64,000 nucleotides of DNA from Clostridia bacterium (GCA_900766735.1 CAAFWO010000052.1:1-64000); one strand, 5' to 3'. Positions 7,880 to 16,772 are shown, counted from the first letter of the stretch. Translations and numbers: made by a program. The notes: generated by a model from the letters alone, not told the origin.

Positions 7880-9478
7880 ATGTTTGTTACGAGGTTTATT
7901 ATAAGCAACATATTTAGTGCTATCCTTGTCGGGATTATACTTTTACTAAAAAAAGCATTGCAAGATAAGGTTTCATTAAAATTCCAATATCATATTTGGT
8001 TTGTGCTGTTGTTTTCACTTGCCATTGTGTTTTTACCTCCGTCCATATTTCAATCCTTTGAATTAGATACAACAAGGCAAAATGCACCTATAACATACAA
8101 CGCTACAAGTGAAATTCCTGTTACTGCACCCGATATGGTATCTGATGATTGGTTATATGATTTTACTGAAATGACAGAGATTGTCAACGAAATTGAGGTT
8201 AATACAATTTTGTTATTTTTTTGGATAATAGGTATGTTATTTATCTTTGGATATTACTATTGTGGAAACAGAAAACTCCGAATGATAAGGCGGTGTTCGG
8301 AAGCATCATCAGAACGCATTATTGATATATTTGAATATTGCTGTCAAAATGCTTCTATAAAAAGAAAAATAGATTTATTACAATCTGATATGATAACATC
8401 ACCTATAACTTTTGGTTACAAAACACCGTATGTTGTTTTACCCAGTAATATAATCAAAGGACTTTCGGACAAAGAAATCGAACATATTATATTACACGAG
8501 TTGACGCACATTAAAAATAAAGATATTTGGGTTAACTTTATATCGTGCATTGAGCAACTTATTTATTGGTTTAACCCTGTCATTTGGTGGGCTTTTTCAA
8601 AAATGAAGCGTGATCGCGAAGCATATTGTGATTGGATTGTCCTAAATGGTTATAAATCAAATGAAGAACGGCTTTGCTACGGCGAGACTCTTTTACAGTT
8701 TGCAACTGCAAAACGGACAGTATTAGCCAATACAGCAAATGGTTTATTTGAAAATAAAGCACAACTAAAATACCGTATTACAAAAATTGCTAACTATAAG
8801 AAAGAAACGAAATTATCTAAAATAATTGGAAATCTTCTCACATTTGTTTTAGCTTTAACGAAAAGAATAGCTCCTTGCTCAACTTTTAAAATATATAGCG
8901 CTATCAACGCATTGGAGCAAGGATATATAACACCGGAAAACAATGCTATTAAATGGGATTATTTGTCCCGGGCCTTTCCTGCGTGGAATAGCGACCAAAC
9001 ATTAAATTCTGCTATGAGAAATTCAGTTAATTGGTACTTTCAATTTTTAGATAATATTGCAGGGCCAGAGCAATTAAATGATTTTTATAAAAACATTGGT
9101 TACGGAAATGGTGTTGTTGGTAATGATACTCAATATTATTGGAATGGAAGCGGTTTGAAAATATCGGCATTAGAGCAAGTTGAATTATTGATAAAACTAT
9201 ATAACAACGAATTTGATTTTAATGAGGATAACATAAATGCAGTGAAAAATGCAATGGCTATTTCTGAAAACAACGGCAATAAACTTTACGGAAAAACAGG
9301 AACAGGAAGAATAAGCGGAAATGATGTAAACGGTTGGTTTGTGGGTTTCGTGGAAACTGCTGATAATGTTTATTTCTTTGCGGTTAACATTCAAAATAAT
9401 ACGAATGCGACAGGTGGTATAGCCGCACAAATCACGAAATCTATATTTACAACAATGGGTATTGAAATTAAGGTATAA
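7880..9478 (+). CDS. blaR1: BlaR1-like M56 metallopeptidase/penicillin-sensor with shortened sensor domain
   Basis: A 532-residue membrane protein 12 bp after blaI. The N-terminal part has several membrane helices and an M56 zinc protease motif (HELTH at about 207-211, with the later Glu in DREAYCDW). The C-terminal part is a class D beta-lactamase-like sensor with STFK (Ser about 334), SVNW, and KTGTG (about 472). Unlike typical BlaR1 (about 585-600 residues), the last membrane helix (NLLTFVLAL) runs directly into TKRIAPCSTFK. The linker and first strands of the sensor, about 60 residues, appear to be deleted in frame. All catalytic motifs remain. Whether it can still transmit a signal is uncertain. 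Confidence 0.88.
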   Translation: MFVTRFIISNIFSAILVGIILLLKKALQDKVSLKFQYHIWFVLLFSLAIVFLPPSIFQSFELDTTRQNAPITYNATSEIPVTAPDMVSDDWLYDFTEMTEIVNEIEVNTILLFFWIIGMLFIFGYYYCGNRKLRMIRRCSEASSERIIDIFEYCCQNASIKRKIDLLQSDMITSPITFGYKTPYVVLPSNIIKGLSDKEIEHIILHELTHIKNKDIWVNFISCIEQLIYWFNPVIWWAFSKMKRDREAYCDWIVLNGYKSNEERLCYGETLLQFATAKRTVLANTANGLFENKAQLKYRITKIANYKKETKLSKIIGNLLTFVLALTKRIAPCSTFKIYSAINALEQGYITPENNAIKWDYLSRAFPAWNSDQTLNSAMRNSVNWYFQFLDNIAGPEQLNDFYKNIGYGNGVVGNDTQYYWNGSGLKISALEQVELLIKLYNNEFDFNEDNINAVKNAMAISENNGNKLYGKTGTGRISGNDVNGWFVGFVETADNVYFFAVNIQNNTNATGGIAAQITKSIFTTMGIEIKV

Positions 9479-9484
9479 TTTAAG

Positions 9485-9524
9485 TGAGCTGTTAGATTGT
9501 GCTTACTTTCTGACAGCTCATTTT
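9485..9524 (+). terminator. Terminator after blaR1
   Basis: Hairpin arms TGAGCTGTTAG (9485-9495) and CTGACAGCTCA (9510-9520) are followed by TTTT just after the blaR1 stop codon. Confidence 0.8.
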
Positions 9525-9539
9525 CACACAACGAACTAT

Positions 9540-9549
9540 TACATTTGTA
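9540..9549 (+). promoter_or_regulatory. Second BlaI/MecI-type operator
   Basis: The palindrome TACATTTGTA, followed by AGATTTA as at the first operator (TACAAATGTA-AGATTTA), lies 21 bp before the next start codon. The shared flanks suggest duplication of a regulatory segment. No strong -35/-10 pair is obvious upstream. Confidence 0.7.
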
Positions 9550-9570
9550 AGATTTAAGTGTGGTGATTTA

Positions 9571-10362
9571 ATGAAGAAAGCAATAACAATACTTTTAATA
9601 TTGGCAGCATCTTTTTTATTGTTTTTTATGGTTATTTTTATGCTGCTGGTAGTTGGACTTTATATAACTGATGATACTACCCCAGATAATACTGAGTCTG
9701 TATATGAGCAGAATATACAACCTCCAAAAGCCGAAATAAAAGAATTAAGTATTGAAACTTTAATTAACAGGGAAAATGAATTGGTATTTTCGTTTTCGAT
9801 AAATGATTTTATAGATAGCTATAACGGTTATTATTGGGAAGATAAAAAAAGTATATATTTGACTCCGGCTGATAAATGGCAAGTGTGCGAATATGACGCA
9901 GCAATACATTCTAATCATAGAACGCTTTATTATTATTTCAAAGGAAATTATAATAATTGGGTGTTGCCAAGCATTTCGGTTTATGTTCCCGAAAATGCTG
10001 ATTATGTGCAAGAAATTACCGTTGATTTTGATGACCATAGTTACAGAGAAGAAATGTATGAGTTGTACGAAGAAATGTGTTTTTATACAATTAAGGTATT
10101 TTTTAATGACTTGTCAGACGAAAAAATTATTGAATTATACAAAACTCTTAATAAATTAGCTTATGATAATGTGTTTCTAAATGAAAAAGGCTATGCAAAT
10201 AACCCTACACCTTGTGCCTTGTACTACAAAGACGGTATAGGTCTTTATCCTTATTTTGCGATTGGTCAAAGCGTGCGGTTATGTGTTATCCCCGTTACAG
10301 AACAGACAATAAATGAATTTAAAAGGAAAGGCGTTGAAGTATATGAAATCTCTGAAAATTAA
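9571..10362 (+). CDS. Membrane-anchored protein of unknown function (BlaI-regulon candidate)
   Basis: A 263-residue protein with a single N-terminal membrane anchor (about residues 5-32, very hydrophobic) and a roughly 225-residue extracellular domain rich in Tyr, Asp and Glu. I do not recognise the domain. It is preceded by a BlaI-type operator at 9540-9549, implying co-regulation with the SLH-GH18 operon. Its end overlaps the start region of the next gene by 20 bp, so the two are probably co-translated. Confidence 0.7.
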   Translation: MKKAITILLILAASFLLFFMVIFMLLVVGLYITDDTTPDNTESVYEQNIQPPKAEIKELSIETLINRENELVFSFSINDFIDSYNGYYWEDKKSIYLTPADKWQVCEYDAAIHSNHRTLYYYFKGNYNNWVLPSISVYVPENADYVQEITVDFDDHSYREEMYELYEEMCFYTIKVFFNDLSDEKIIELYKTLNKLAYDNVFLNEKGYANNPTPCALYYKDGIGLYPYFAIGQSVRLCVIPVTEQTINEFKRKGVEVYEISEN

Positions 10363-11593
10363 AAAAATATATGGTGTTATCAAATATATTCTTGTTATTC
10401 TTTCGGTGTGTTTAATGTTGTCATCATGTAATAAACCACAGACAACGGAGTTAGCAAACAGTGAAACTAAAAAAGAGATAGAGTTTGATATAGAAAAAGT
10501 AAAACAGAAAAGTGTTGAAGTTGCTGCTTTATATAAAGATTTATATTTACAATCAGAAAAAACAAAATCCGAGTATTTTCCGTATGAAGCCGAATTATCA
10601 CAAACCGGAATTGATGAAATTGAAAAACTTTTGATTTCAAAGGGTTATCCCGTTATAAATAGCGACAGTAAATATCCAGATTATCTTGAAAATTCAAAAA
10701 GTTTTTATACTTTTTGGAATAATGTTTCAGCTCAAAAGGAAGCAGAGCAAGATATAATCAGTATTTCTTCAACGAGAGGACTGTTTTATACCTCTTTTCA
10801 ATATTCCAATGATATACGGTACAGAATCGGTATTGCAGTAGAATGGAATGAGAACAATGAGCCTATTGTTTCATCAGAAGAACAGGGTGAGGTAATAGAT
10901 TGGGACTTGGTTAATGGAACAAACTTTTATTATCAAATATATTTGACGGGCGTTCCTTATGACGACTATTCTTTAATCAGATTAGAACAGGCTGACAAAG
11001 AATTGTATGACCTTAATGCTAAATACATACTTCCTATCGGATATGTAAGTAATAATATGTTTGTAAGCGAGTGGACTTATCAAAATTACGGAGAGCTTTG
11101 CTTTAATGATTTACTTGAAGGGTTTTATAAATTAAGAAATAATGAGTATTTTCCTGTAGATGATTACCCTAATATGCGAGAGCCATATATACATTCATAT
11201 ATTCCTGCTGAATTGTTTGAAATTACAATAAAATCATATTTTGATATTTCGCTACAAGAATTTAGAAAACGATGTTTATATGACAGCGATAAAAACATAT
11301 ATCCGTGGCAAGAAATTTGCTGTGAAAATATAACTACTTATCCAAGAGTTGAATCGGAAGTAATCAAATATCAAGATAATAATGACGGCACAATAACCCT
11401 TACAGTTAATGCCAGATGTAATGAATTTAAAACTCCGTGCCTATTTACACACGAAGTTACTATCAGGATAATAAACGATAGTGAGTATCATTATTTAAGC
11501 AACAAAATTACATATAAAAGCGAACACGAGTTACCACCAAATCGTCCACGATTACCACCACAACGTGCAAATAGTAATGAAAAAAGTTCATAA
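10343..11593 (+). CDS. Lipoprotein, possibly DUF6070 family
   Basis: A 416-residue lipoprotein: basic start and hydrophobic stretch (residues 1-26) ending in the lipobox LSSC, with the Cys at about residue 29. The start at 10343 is chosen because the AAAGGAAAGG element lies before it and the signal peptide then has normal length. The mature protein has a C-terminal segment (DGTITLTVNA, CLFTHEVTIRI) that resembles DUF6070 proteins of Clostridia; this assignment is tentative. The very C terminus is Pro/Arg rich. It overlaps the preceding membrane protein and probably shares its transcript. Confidence 0.7.
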   Translation: MKSLKIKKIYGVIKYILVILSVCLMLSSCNKPQTTELANSETKKEIEFDIEKVKQKSVEVAALYKDLYLQSEKTKSEYFPYEAELSQTGIDEIEKLLISKGYPVINSDSKYPDYLENSKSFYTFWNNVSAQKEAEQDIISISSTRGLFYTSFQYSNDIRYRIGIAVEWNENNEPIVSSEEQGEVIDWDLVNGTNFYYQIYLTGVPYDDYSLIRLEQADKELYDLNAKYILPIGYVSNNMFVSEWTYQNYGELCFNDLLEGFYKLRNNEYFPVDDYPNMREPYIHSYIPAELFEITIKSYFDISLQEFRKRCLYDSDKNIYPWQEICCENITTYPRVESEVIKYQDNNDGTITLTVNARCNEFKTPCLFTHEVTIRIINDSEYHYLSNKITYKSEHELPPNRPRLPPQRANSNEKSS

Positions 11594-11620
11594 AATTCTC
11601 AAATGCAAGGAGGCGGCACA

Positions 11621-12304
11621 ATGTATAAGATACTATGTATAGATGATAATTCTATGTTTTCAGATGAATTATCTGCTTATCTTGCGTTGGAAAATACATC
11701 AATAGATTGTTATTCGGACATCAATAGTTGTATCAGCTATATAGAATCAGGCTTTTACAGTTTGCTTATAATTTGTATTGATAAAATTATTGAATGGCAG
11801 CAGTTAATTATAGCTACAAGAAAAATAAGCAATATTCCGATTGCAATTATAGCCGGCAATAAAACACCTTGCAATGAAATTACGGCATTTAATATTGGAG
11901 CTGATGATTTTATAATTAAACCATTTGAGCCACTGGTTCTTGTATCAAGGTTACAAGCATTGATAAGGCGATATATTCAATATTCGTGCAATATTGAAAT
12001 AGAAAATGAAATAATACGTTTTCAGAACTTGATTATTGATGTTTCTCGACGGAAAGTATTAAAAGATGATAAGGAAATATCTCTAACAAAAACTGAATTT
12101 AACTTACTGTATTATTTTGCAAAGCATAACGGGCAAACGCTGACCAAAGAACAAATTTATATGAATGTCTGGAATGGTGAATATGTCGTTGATGATAGAA
12201 ATATCATCACTCATATTCAAAGGCTACGTCAGAAAATTGAGGACAACTCTGAATATATACATACTATTCGTGGAGTCGGTTACAGATTCAGCTGCCAAAA
12301 ATGA
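11621..12304 (+). CDS. OmpR/PhoB-family response regulator (orphan)
   Basis: A 227-residue two-domain regulator. The receiver domain (1-120) has the acidic pair in CIDDN, the phospho-acceptor Asp in LLIICIDK (about residue 54) and the conserved Lys in IIKPFEP. The C-terminal winged helix (about 128-227) has TKTEFNLLYYFAKHNGQ, VDDRNIITHIQRLRQKI and a final IRGVGYRF. ATG 11621 with AGGAGG just upstream is the start. No histidine kinase is nearby, so the partner is encoded elsewhere or lost. Its position suggests it belongs to the wall-related cargo block. Confidence 0.9.
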   Translation: MYKILCIDDNSMFSDELSAYLALENTSIDCYSDINSCISYIESGFYSLLIICIDKIIEWQQLIIATRKISNIPIAIIAGNKTPCNEITAFNIGADDFIIKPFEPLVLVSRLQALIRRYIQYSCNIEIENEIIRFQNLIIDVSRRKVLKDDKEISLTKTEFNLLYYFAKHNGQTLTKEQIYMNVWNGEYVVDDRNIITHIQRLRQKIEDNSEYIHTIRGVGYRFSCQK

Positions 12305-12305
12305 A

Positions 12306-12344
12306 ACAAGCACAGGGGATATATAAACCTCTGTGCTTGTTTTA
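12306..12344 (+). terminator. Terminator after the response regulator
   Basis: Hairpin arms ACAAGCACAGGG and CCTCTGTGCTTGT are followed by TTTTA, immediately after the stop codon. Confidence 0.85.
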
Positions 12345-12411
12345 TTCTGTTGTATATTGAGAATAATAATTTTTACCATTCTGTTACCGTTTTTGTTACT
12401 ATAAAAAAATG

Positions 12412-12443
12412 TTACCGAAAATTATTCATTTTATGTTCGGTAA
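12412..12443. promoter_or_regulatory. Inverted repeat, possible operator
   Basis: TTACCGAA (12412-12419) and TTCGGTAA (12436-12443) form an inverted repeat about 50 bp before the 95-residue gene, with a further TTACCG at about 12384. The arrangement resembles a repressor site; no specific regulator can be assigned. Confidence 0.35.
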
Positions 12444-12495
12444 TAATATCTTTATATTGTAAACTGATAATAAAGAATTTGAAAGGGGCTTTTTT

Positions 12496-12783
12496 ATGAC
12501 AGAACAAGAGTTAATAAAAATAATAATTGACGAGCTAAAGGAAAATGCACTTGAAAATCACCGAAAGGAACTTGAGGAAAAAAACCATAGTTATACAAAC
12601 GAACTCACGGCATTAAGTAAAGATGTTGACAAAATATTAGCTGATATGCCTAAAAATCACGCAGACATTATAAATAGCTACATTTCAAAAAGTTCTGTTA
12701 TTGCTGATGATGATTGCAGTTATTTATATATGCAAGGGGCAAAGGACTGTATAAAACTTCTAAAGTATTTAGAAATCCTTTAA
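12496..12783 (+). CDS. Hypothetical acidic helical protein
   Basis: A 95-residue protein preceded by GAAAGGGGC at good spacing. It is predicted to be mostly helical with charged heptad-like stretches (KENALENHRKELEEKNHSY). No family is recognised. It is an isolated plus-strand gene between the response regulator and a minus-strand XRE regulator. Confidence 0.6.
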   Translation: MTEQELIKIIIDELKENALENHRKELEEKNHSYTNELTALSKDVDKILADMPKNHADIINSYISKSSVIADDDCSYLYMQGAKDCIKLLKYLEIL

Positions 12784-12816
12784 CGAAAAATGCGTATGGG
12801 ATAATTCCATACGCAC

Positions 12817-13143
12817 CTATTCTGACTTATCTAAAATTGCATTTAATGTTGATGATACGATGTTAAGTTCATAATCGTTGCATTTATCAAGCATTCTAAT
12901 TATGCGGCTCTTATCATCATTAACAAAAGACAAGTTAGGATAAAAAATCTTGTTAGAGTCTATATTAAGGGCAACAATGATTGCACAAAGTGTCTTGTAG
13001 CTCGGTTTCTTCCCCTCGTTCTCCAAAGAGGCTAAATAACGAGAAGATTTATGTATTCGCTCTGCGAGTTCATCTCTTGTAAGACCTGCTGCAATTCGTG
13101 CCTCTTTAATAATGTGACCTAACGCACCATATTCGTTTTGCAC
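12817..13143 (-). CDS. XRE-family HTH regulator
   Basis: A 108-residue protein with an N-terminal Cro/C1-type helix-turn-helix (LGHIIKEARIAAGLTRDELA, then SSRYLASLENEGKKPSYKTL, about residues 7-60) and a helical tail. This is the usual size and layout of single-domain regulators at the boundary between cargo and integration modules in Tn4451-like elements. Its target is not identifiable from the sequence. Confidence 0.85.
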   Translation of the reverse strand: MQNEYGALGHIIKEARIAAGLTRDELAERIHKSSRYLASLENEGKKPSYKTLCAIIVALNIDSNKIFYPNLSFVNDDKSRIIRMLDKCNDYELNIVSSTLNAILDKSE

Positions 13144-13236
13144 TGTCAGTTCACCTCATATACATTTTACACCTAAATTGTGTTTTTATAAATGATATGC
13201 AAGTGTTTTTTAATATGATATAGCAGAGCATACAAG

Positions 13237-13275
13237 CTCACCAAAATAAAAAAAACTAAAGTTTGGTGAGTTTTT
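13237..13275. terminator. Hairpin terminator
   Basis: CTCACCAAA (13237-13245) and TTTGGTGAG (13262-13270) flank an A-rich loop and are followed by TTTTT. It lies in a roughly 450-bp gene-free stretch (13144-13599). Confidence 0.65.
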
Positions 13276-13287
13276 CTGTATTGCTTC

Positions 13288-13326
13288 ATAACAGCTCTCC
13301 GACTTTGGTTGTCGGAGGGCTGTTAT
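13288..13326. repeat. Long inverted repeat (hairpin) in gene-free stretch
   Basis: ATAACAGCTCTCCGAC (13288-13303) and GTCGGAGGGCTGTTAT (13311-13326) are nearly perfect complements around a 7-base loop. It could be a second terminator or the base of a small RNA. Nothing coding is visible in 13327-13440. Confidence 0.6.
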
Positions 13327-13441
13327 GTTATATAAGGACAGGCATAGTAATAAAGGTAATTTATCAAAAAAATCTATGGCATTGAAACGGCTCTTTACAC
13401 CTTTGAATATGAACTAATAGAACATATTATAATCGCCTATT

Positions 13442-13492
13442 ATAGCATACTTGTAAATTGGAGTAATCTGATTTATAAGTATGCTATTTTTC
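13442..13492. repeat. Inverted repeat with T tract upstream of sigma-like gene
   Basis: ATAGCATACTTGTAAAT (13442-13458) and ATTTATAAGTATGCTAT (13471-13487) pair with one mismatch and are followed by TTTTCT. Possible terminator. The outer ATAGCATA/TATGCTAT motif recurs in the hairpin at 16834-16880. Confidence 0.5.
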
Positions 13493-13599
13493 TATTTTAT
13501 CAATTTTTATTTGGCAGCTCGGAAATTCTTTCCGTAGTAGTGTTGAAAGGGGAAATAAAATACCCGCTTTCTTTCGCGTTGCGAAAGGAGGTGAGATAA

Positions 13600-14022
13600 T
13601 TGGACAAGTCCCACGAACAACACAAGCAGCACACGTTTGATAGCTTTTGTAAAAGGATGCTGAAGAATGAAATGAGAGATTATTATGCTGAAATAAACAG
13701 ACGTAAAAAATACGAAGTTTCATTTTCGGAATTGTCAGCAGCAGAGCTTGAACAGCTTTGTGTATACGACGAGTATTTTGCCGACGGACATTCTTTTGAT
13801 GTATTGCAGGAACAGATTACTGTTAAAGACGATACGATTGCAGAAGCATTGGCAGCGCTGCCGCAAAACAAACGTGACATAATTCTGCTTTCGTATTTCC
13901 TCGATATGAATGACGGGGAAATCGGAAAAAAGCTCAATATGGTACGCTCTACTGTGCAATACAGACGTTCAAGCATACTTAAAGAGCTCAAAAAGATTTT
14001 GGAGGAAAAAAGCAATGACTGA
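13600..14022 (+). CDS. Sigma-70-like factor of the integration module
   Basis: A 140-residue protein starting with TTG, preceded by a strong AAAGGAGGTGA site. The C-terminal half has a region-4-type helix-turn-helix (LPQNKRDIILLSYFLDMNDG, then EIGKKLNMVRSTVQYRRSSI, about residues 85-130). Such small sigma-like proteins precede HTH_16 genes in Tn916/Tn4451-related elements and are thought to control excision or transfer genes. The stop overlaps the next gene by 8 bp. Confidence 0.85.
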   Translation: MDKSHEQHKQHTFDSFCKRMLKNEMRDYYAEINRRKKYEVSFSELSAAELEQLCVYDEYFADGHSFDVLQEQITVKDDTIAEALAALPQNKRDIILLSYFLDMNDGEIGKKLNMVRSTVQYRRSSILKELKKILEEKSND

Positions 14023-14260
14023 AACGCAAGTAAAAACAAATTCAAATTTGCTTCCTTTCCCGGTCATCGTATCTGCTTCAAGCGGAGATACATACGCAAT
14101 AAACGTCGTCTTAAAACACTATGCCGGTTACATTGCTGCTCTGTCTATGAGAACACTCTATGACGAACAGGGCAATCCGCATTTGTGTATTGACGACGAA
14201 CTGCGCCGCAGATTGGAAACAAAGCTGATTACAAACATCACCAAATTTAGATTAGACTAA
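14015..14260 (+). CDS. HTH_16-type helix-turn-helix protein
   Basis: An 81-residue protein with the typical pattern GDTYAINVVLKHYAGYIAAL...MRTLYDEQGN...RRRLETKLITNI, shared with the small helix-turn-helix (HTH_16) proteins that follow the sigma-like gene in Clostridia conjugative transposons. ATG 14015 has GGAGG about 10 bp upstream. It is translationally coupled to the sigma-like gene. Confidence 0.85.
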   Translation: MTETQVKTNSNLLPFPVIVSASSGDTYAINVVLKHYAGYIAALSMRTLYDEQGNPHLCIDDELRRRLETKLITNITKFRLD

Positions 14261-14711
14261 ATTGGGCGCCCATATACGGGAGCGTGTGCCCCTTTCCACG
14301 CTTCCCGCTGAGGGTTGATTGTATTTCTATAAAAGCATACCGAACTTCGATATGTTTTTATAGAGCTATAAGCCTCTTAATTGAACTTTGACAAACACTC
14401 CCTAAAAAATGGGCGTCATAGACGAAACGGACACGAAAGGTATGAGCCGAGCTCTACGGCAAATACGCCACGACTTCCACCGGGAACGAGCGATAAATAT
14501 TTGTACCGTAATTGCAGAGGTGGCTTTCTGCAAGCAAAGACGTTCATACTGAATAATGATACTCCCGCGTTGAACGACCTCAAAGCATTGCGCGGCGCAC
14601 CTATAAGCATAGGCCGAGTGGTGAAATTCCCTGTGGAGCTGCAAGCCGGCAGCCGTCCGTTTTTGTCATATAGATTTTTGGATAAATATTTTGATGAAAG
14701 AGGTGTGGCCT
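14261..14711 (+). other. Intergenic stretch with hairpin and possible small ORF
   Basis: No convincing gene. It contains an imperfect hairpin (CTATAAAAGCATAC ... ATATGTTTTTATAG, about 14330-14363) and, at 14409-14552, a 47-codon frame starting MGVIDETDTKGMSRALRQIR and rich in Arg, without a clear ribosome binding site. A longer TTG-started frame (14381-14719) overlaps it but begins upstream without a site. The stretch lies in the usual position between HTH_16 and TnpW genes and may hold a leader RNA or a peptide gene. Confidence 0.35.
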
Positions 14712-14891
14712 ATGGCTGAAAATAATAAATCCAAAACCAATAAAAATTGTCATAGAGCCGACAGCTCTTTGACGGATAAAACCACTTACGAATTTGATAA
14801 AAATTCTTTTATTGTCGAGCCCGTTTTCAAAACGGAAAATTCTGAAACTTTAGGGGCTGTCTTACTCCGCCTTATGACACAAAAAGAATAA
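14712..14891 (+). CDS. tnpW: TnpW-like small transposon protein
   Basis: A 59-residue protein whose C-terminal part (FIVEPVFKTENSETLGAVLL) fits the TnpW family of Tn4451-like elements, always located just before the large serine recombinase. ATG 14712 is preferred over a TTG seven codons upstream because AAAGAGGTG precedes it. Its exact role is unknown; it may assist recombination. Confidence 0.7.
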   Translation: MAENNKSKTNKNCHRADSSLTDKTTYEFDKNSFIVEPVFKTENSETLGAVLLRLMTQKE

Positions 14892-14991
14892 AAAGTTGCA
14901 CAACTTTATTCAAACAGGCTGACAAGTCAAAAAAAGCGCGTTATAATATTTATAGGTTAAGTGCTTATTTGACTGTCGGAAAGGAGGACTA

Positions 14992-16707
14992 ATGAGACAG
15001 TCGAAAAGTAATAAAAAGAGAGAAACCACAGCGTCGTTATATTTGCGTTTGAGCAGAGACGATAATCTGGAGGGCGAAAGCTACAGCATAGGAAATCAAA
15101 AAAAGCTGCTTACAAAAGTAGCAAAGGAAAAGGGATATACAAACTTATTGATTTATATTGACGACGGTATTTCCGGCGTAACAATGAATAGACCTGACTA
15201 TATCAGAATGATTGAAGATTTTGAAAATAATAAATCTTCTGCACTGTTTGTAAAAGACCTTTCCCGTATAGGCCGAAACTATATTGAGGTTGGAAAACTG
15301 ACAGAGGAATTTCTACCTGAACACGATATACGCCTTGTTGCTGTATCAGATAATATAGATACAACAGAGGGTGAAAACGAACTTGCACCTATTAAAAATC
15401 TTTTCAATGAATGGTATGCACGTGATATAAGTAAAAAGCGTCGTATCAGCAATAAGATTAAGGGTAATTCAGGTGAGCCACTTTCAACACCACCTTATGG
15501 GTATATGAAAAATCCCGACGATAAAAAGGCTTGGCTTATTGATGAAGAAGCTGCAAGCGTTGTCCGCAGGATATTTAGTATGTACTTACAGGATTTTGGA
15601 ACAGAACAAATCGCTGTAACTTTTGAGCAGGAACAGATATTAACCCCTGTTCACTATTGGGCAAGTAAAGGAATAAGGAAACCGCATAAGAAAATAAGCG
15701 AAAATCCTTATGCTTGGAACTCGTCAACAGTAGTAAAGATACTTAATACACAAGAATATTGCGGCGATATAATCAATTTCAAAACTTATTCAAAGTCATA
15801 CAAGAATAAAAAGCGTATAGCGAACGATCCCGAAAACATTGTAACTTTCAAAGATGTTAACCCTGCAATTATTGAAAGGGCTGTATATGAGAAGATACAA
15901 GAAAAACGGGGTAAGGTCAGAAAACGCAAAAAGGCAGACGGCGAAAAGAATATGTTTTCCGGCTTGCTTATATGTGCGGACTGTGGAAGCAATCTCAATT
16001 TTCATTTCAATCAAGGCAACAAAGAAATTACATACTTTAATTGCACAGGGTATAACAGAGGTAAAAGAAAGATTTGTTAATCCTCTCATTATATCCGTAC
16101 AGATTTTCTTGAACAGGTTGTACTTGGAGAAATCCGAAGATTGACAAGGTTTGCAACAAAGTATGAAAATGCTTTTGCAAAACTTGTTATGGGTAGCTCC
16201 TTAAAATCTGCTGAACAGGAAATGCAATTCAAGGAAAGCGAATTCAAAAAGCTGCAAGCAAGAGATAAAGAACTTGACATCTTGTTTGAAAAGATATATG
16301 AGGACAACGCAATGGGTAAAATCTCTGATGATAGATTTGCGAAACTTTCCGTAAAGTATGAGGACGAGCAAAAAGCCGTCAATGAAAAGATGCAAAACCT
16401 TAAAGACGAAATCTCAAACGGCAAGAGCAAAAATGTTTCAACGGATATGTTTATTGCTACGGTGCAAAAGTACACAAGAGCAAAAAAACTCACTCCGCAA
16501 ATGCTGAATGAGCTTATTGACAAGATTGAGGTTTACCAATCTGAAAAGATTGACGGTAAGACAGTACAAAGACTTAAAATACATTACACTTGCATAGGAA
16601 CTCTTGAAATTCCTGATATGGATTTGATACCTGAAAACAATGTTAAAGTCCATACAAGACAAGGTGTAGATGTTCACTTTGACACAAGAGCCTGTGTAGC
16701 AGTATGA
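14992..16707 (+). pseudogene. tnpX: TnpX-type large serine recombinase, interrupted by an in-frame TAA
   Basis: An N-terminal resolvase domain (SLYLRLSRDD with the catalytic Ser, FVKDLSRIGRNYIEVG), a recombinase domain and a zinc-ribbon (CADCGSN...FNCTGY) are followed by TAA at 16078-16080. The same frame then continues without a break (SSHYIRTDFLEQVVLGEIRR, coiled coil, conserved C terminus) to 16707. Total coding potential is 571 sense codons, the normal length for the family. The lesion is a single nonsense codon, so the enzyme is probably inactive unless the stop is read through, or it may be a sequencing error. GGAAAGGAGG precedes ATG 14992. Confidence 0.88.
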
Positions 16708-16721
16708 AACATATACGGCAT

Positions 16722-16772
16722 AAAAAAACGAGTGTTCTCATAGAACTTCTTAAATCCTATAAGAACACTCGT
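16722..16772 (-). terminator. Terminator of the split tRNA-Leu gene
   Basis: Arms ACGAGTGTTCT (16728-16738) and AGAACACTCGT (16762-16772); on the minus strand the hairpin is followed by TTTTTTT. It directly follows the CCA end of the tRNA fragment, marking original chromosomal sequence between the two elements. Confidence 0.85.

Larger units (their letters stand above)
1..16720. mobile_element. Element 1: mobilizable/conjugative element with TnpX-type integration end (left end outside window)
   Basis: The region is AT-rich and carries mobile-element genes throughout: YodL/DUF3846-like and Cys-rich VLP accessory proteins, MobC plus relaxase, a sigma-like factor, an HTH_16 protein, TnpW and a TnpX-type serine recombinase at the right end. 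The right boundary must lie between the recombinase stop (16707) and the terminator of the adjacent split tRNA (16722). No type IV secretion genes are visible, so transfer genes are either left of the window or supplied by a helper. The 5.8-12.3 kb part looks like cargo. Confidence 0.75.

Noticed and set aside
14381..14719. 112-residue plus-strand frame from a TTG
   Set aside because: No ribosome binding site, overlaps the start of tnpW, and no recognisable domain; kept only as a described region.
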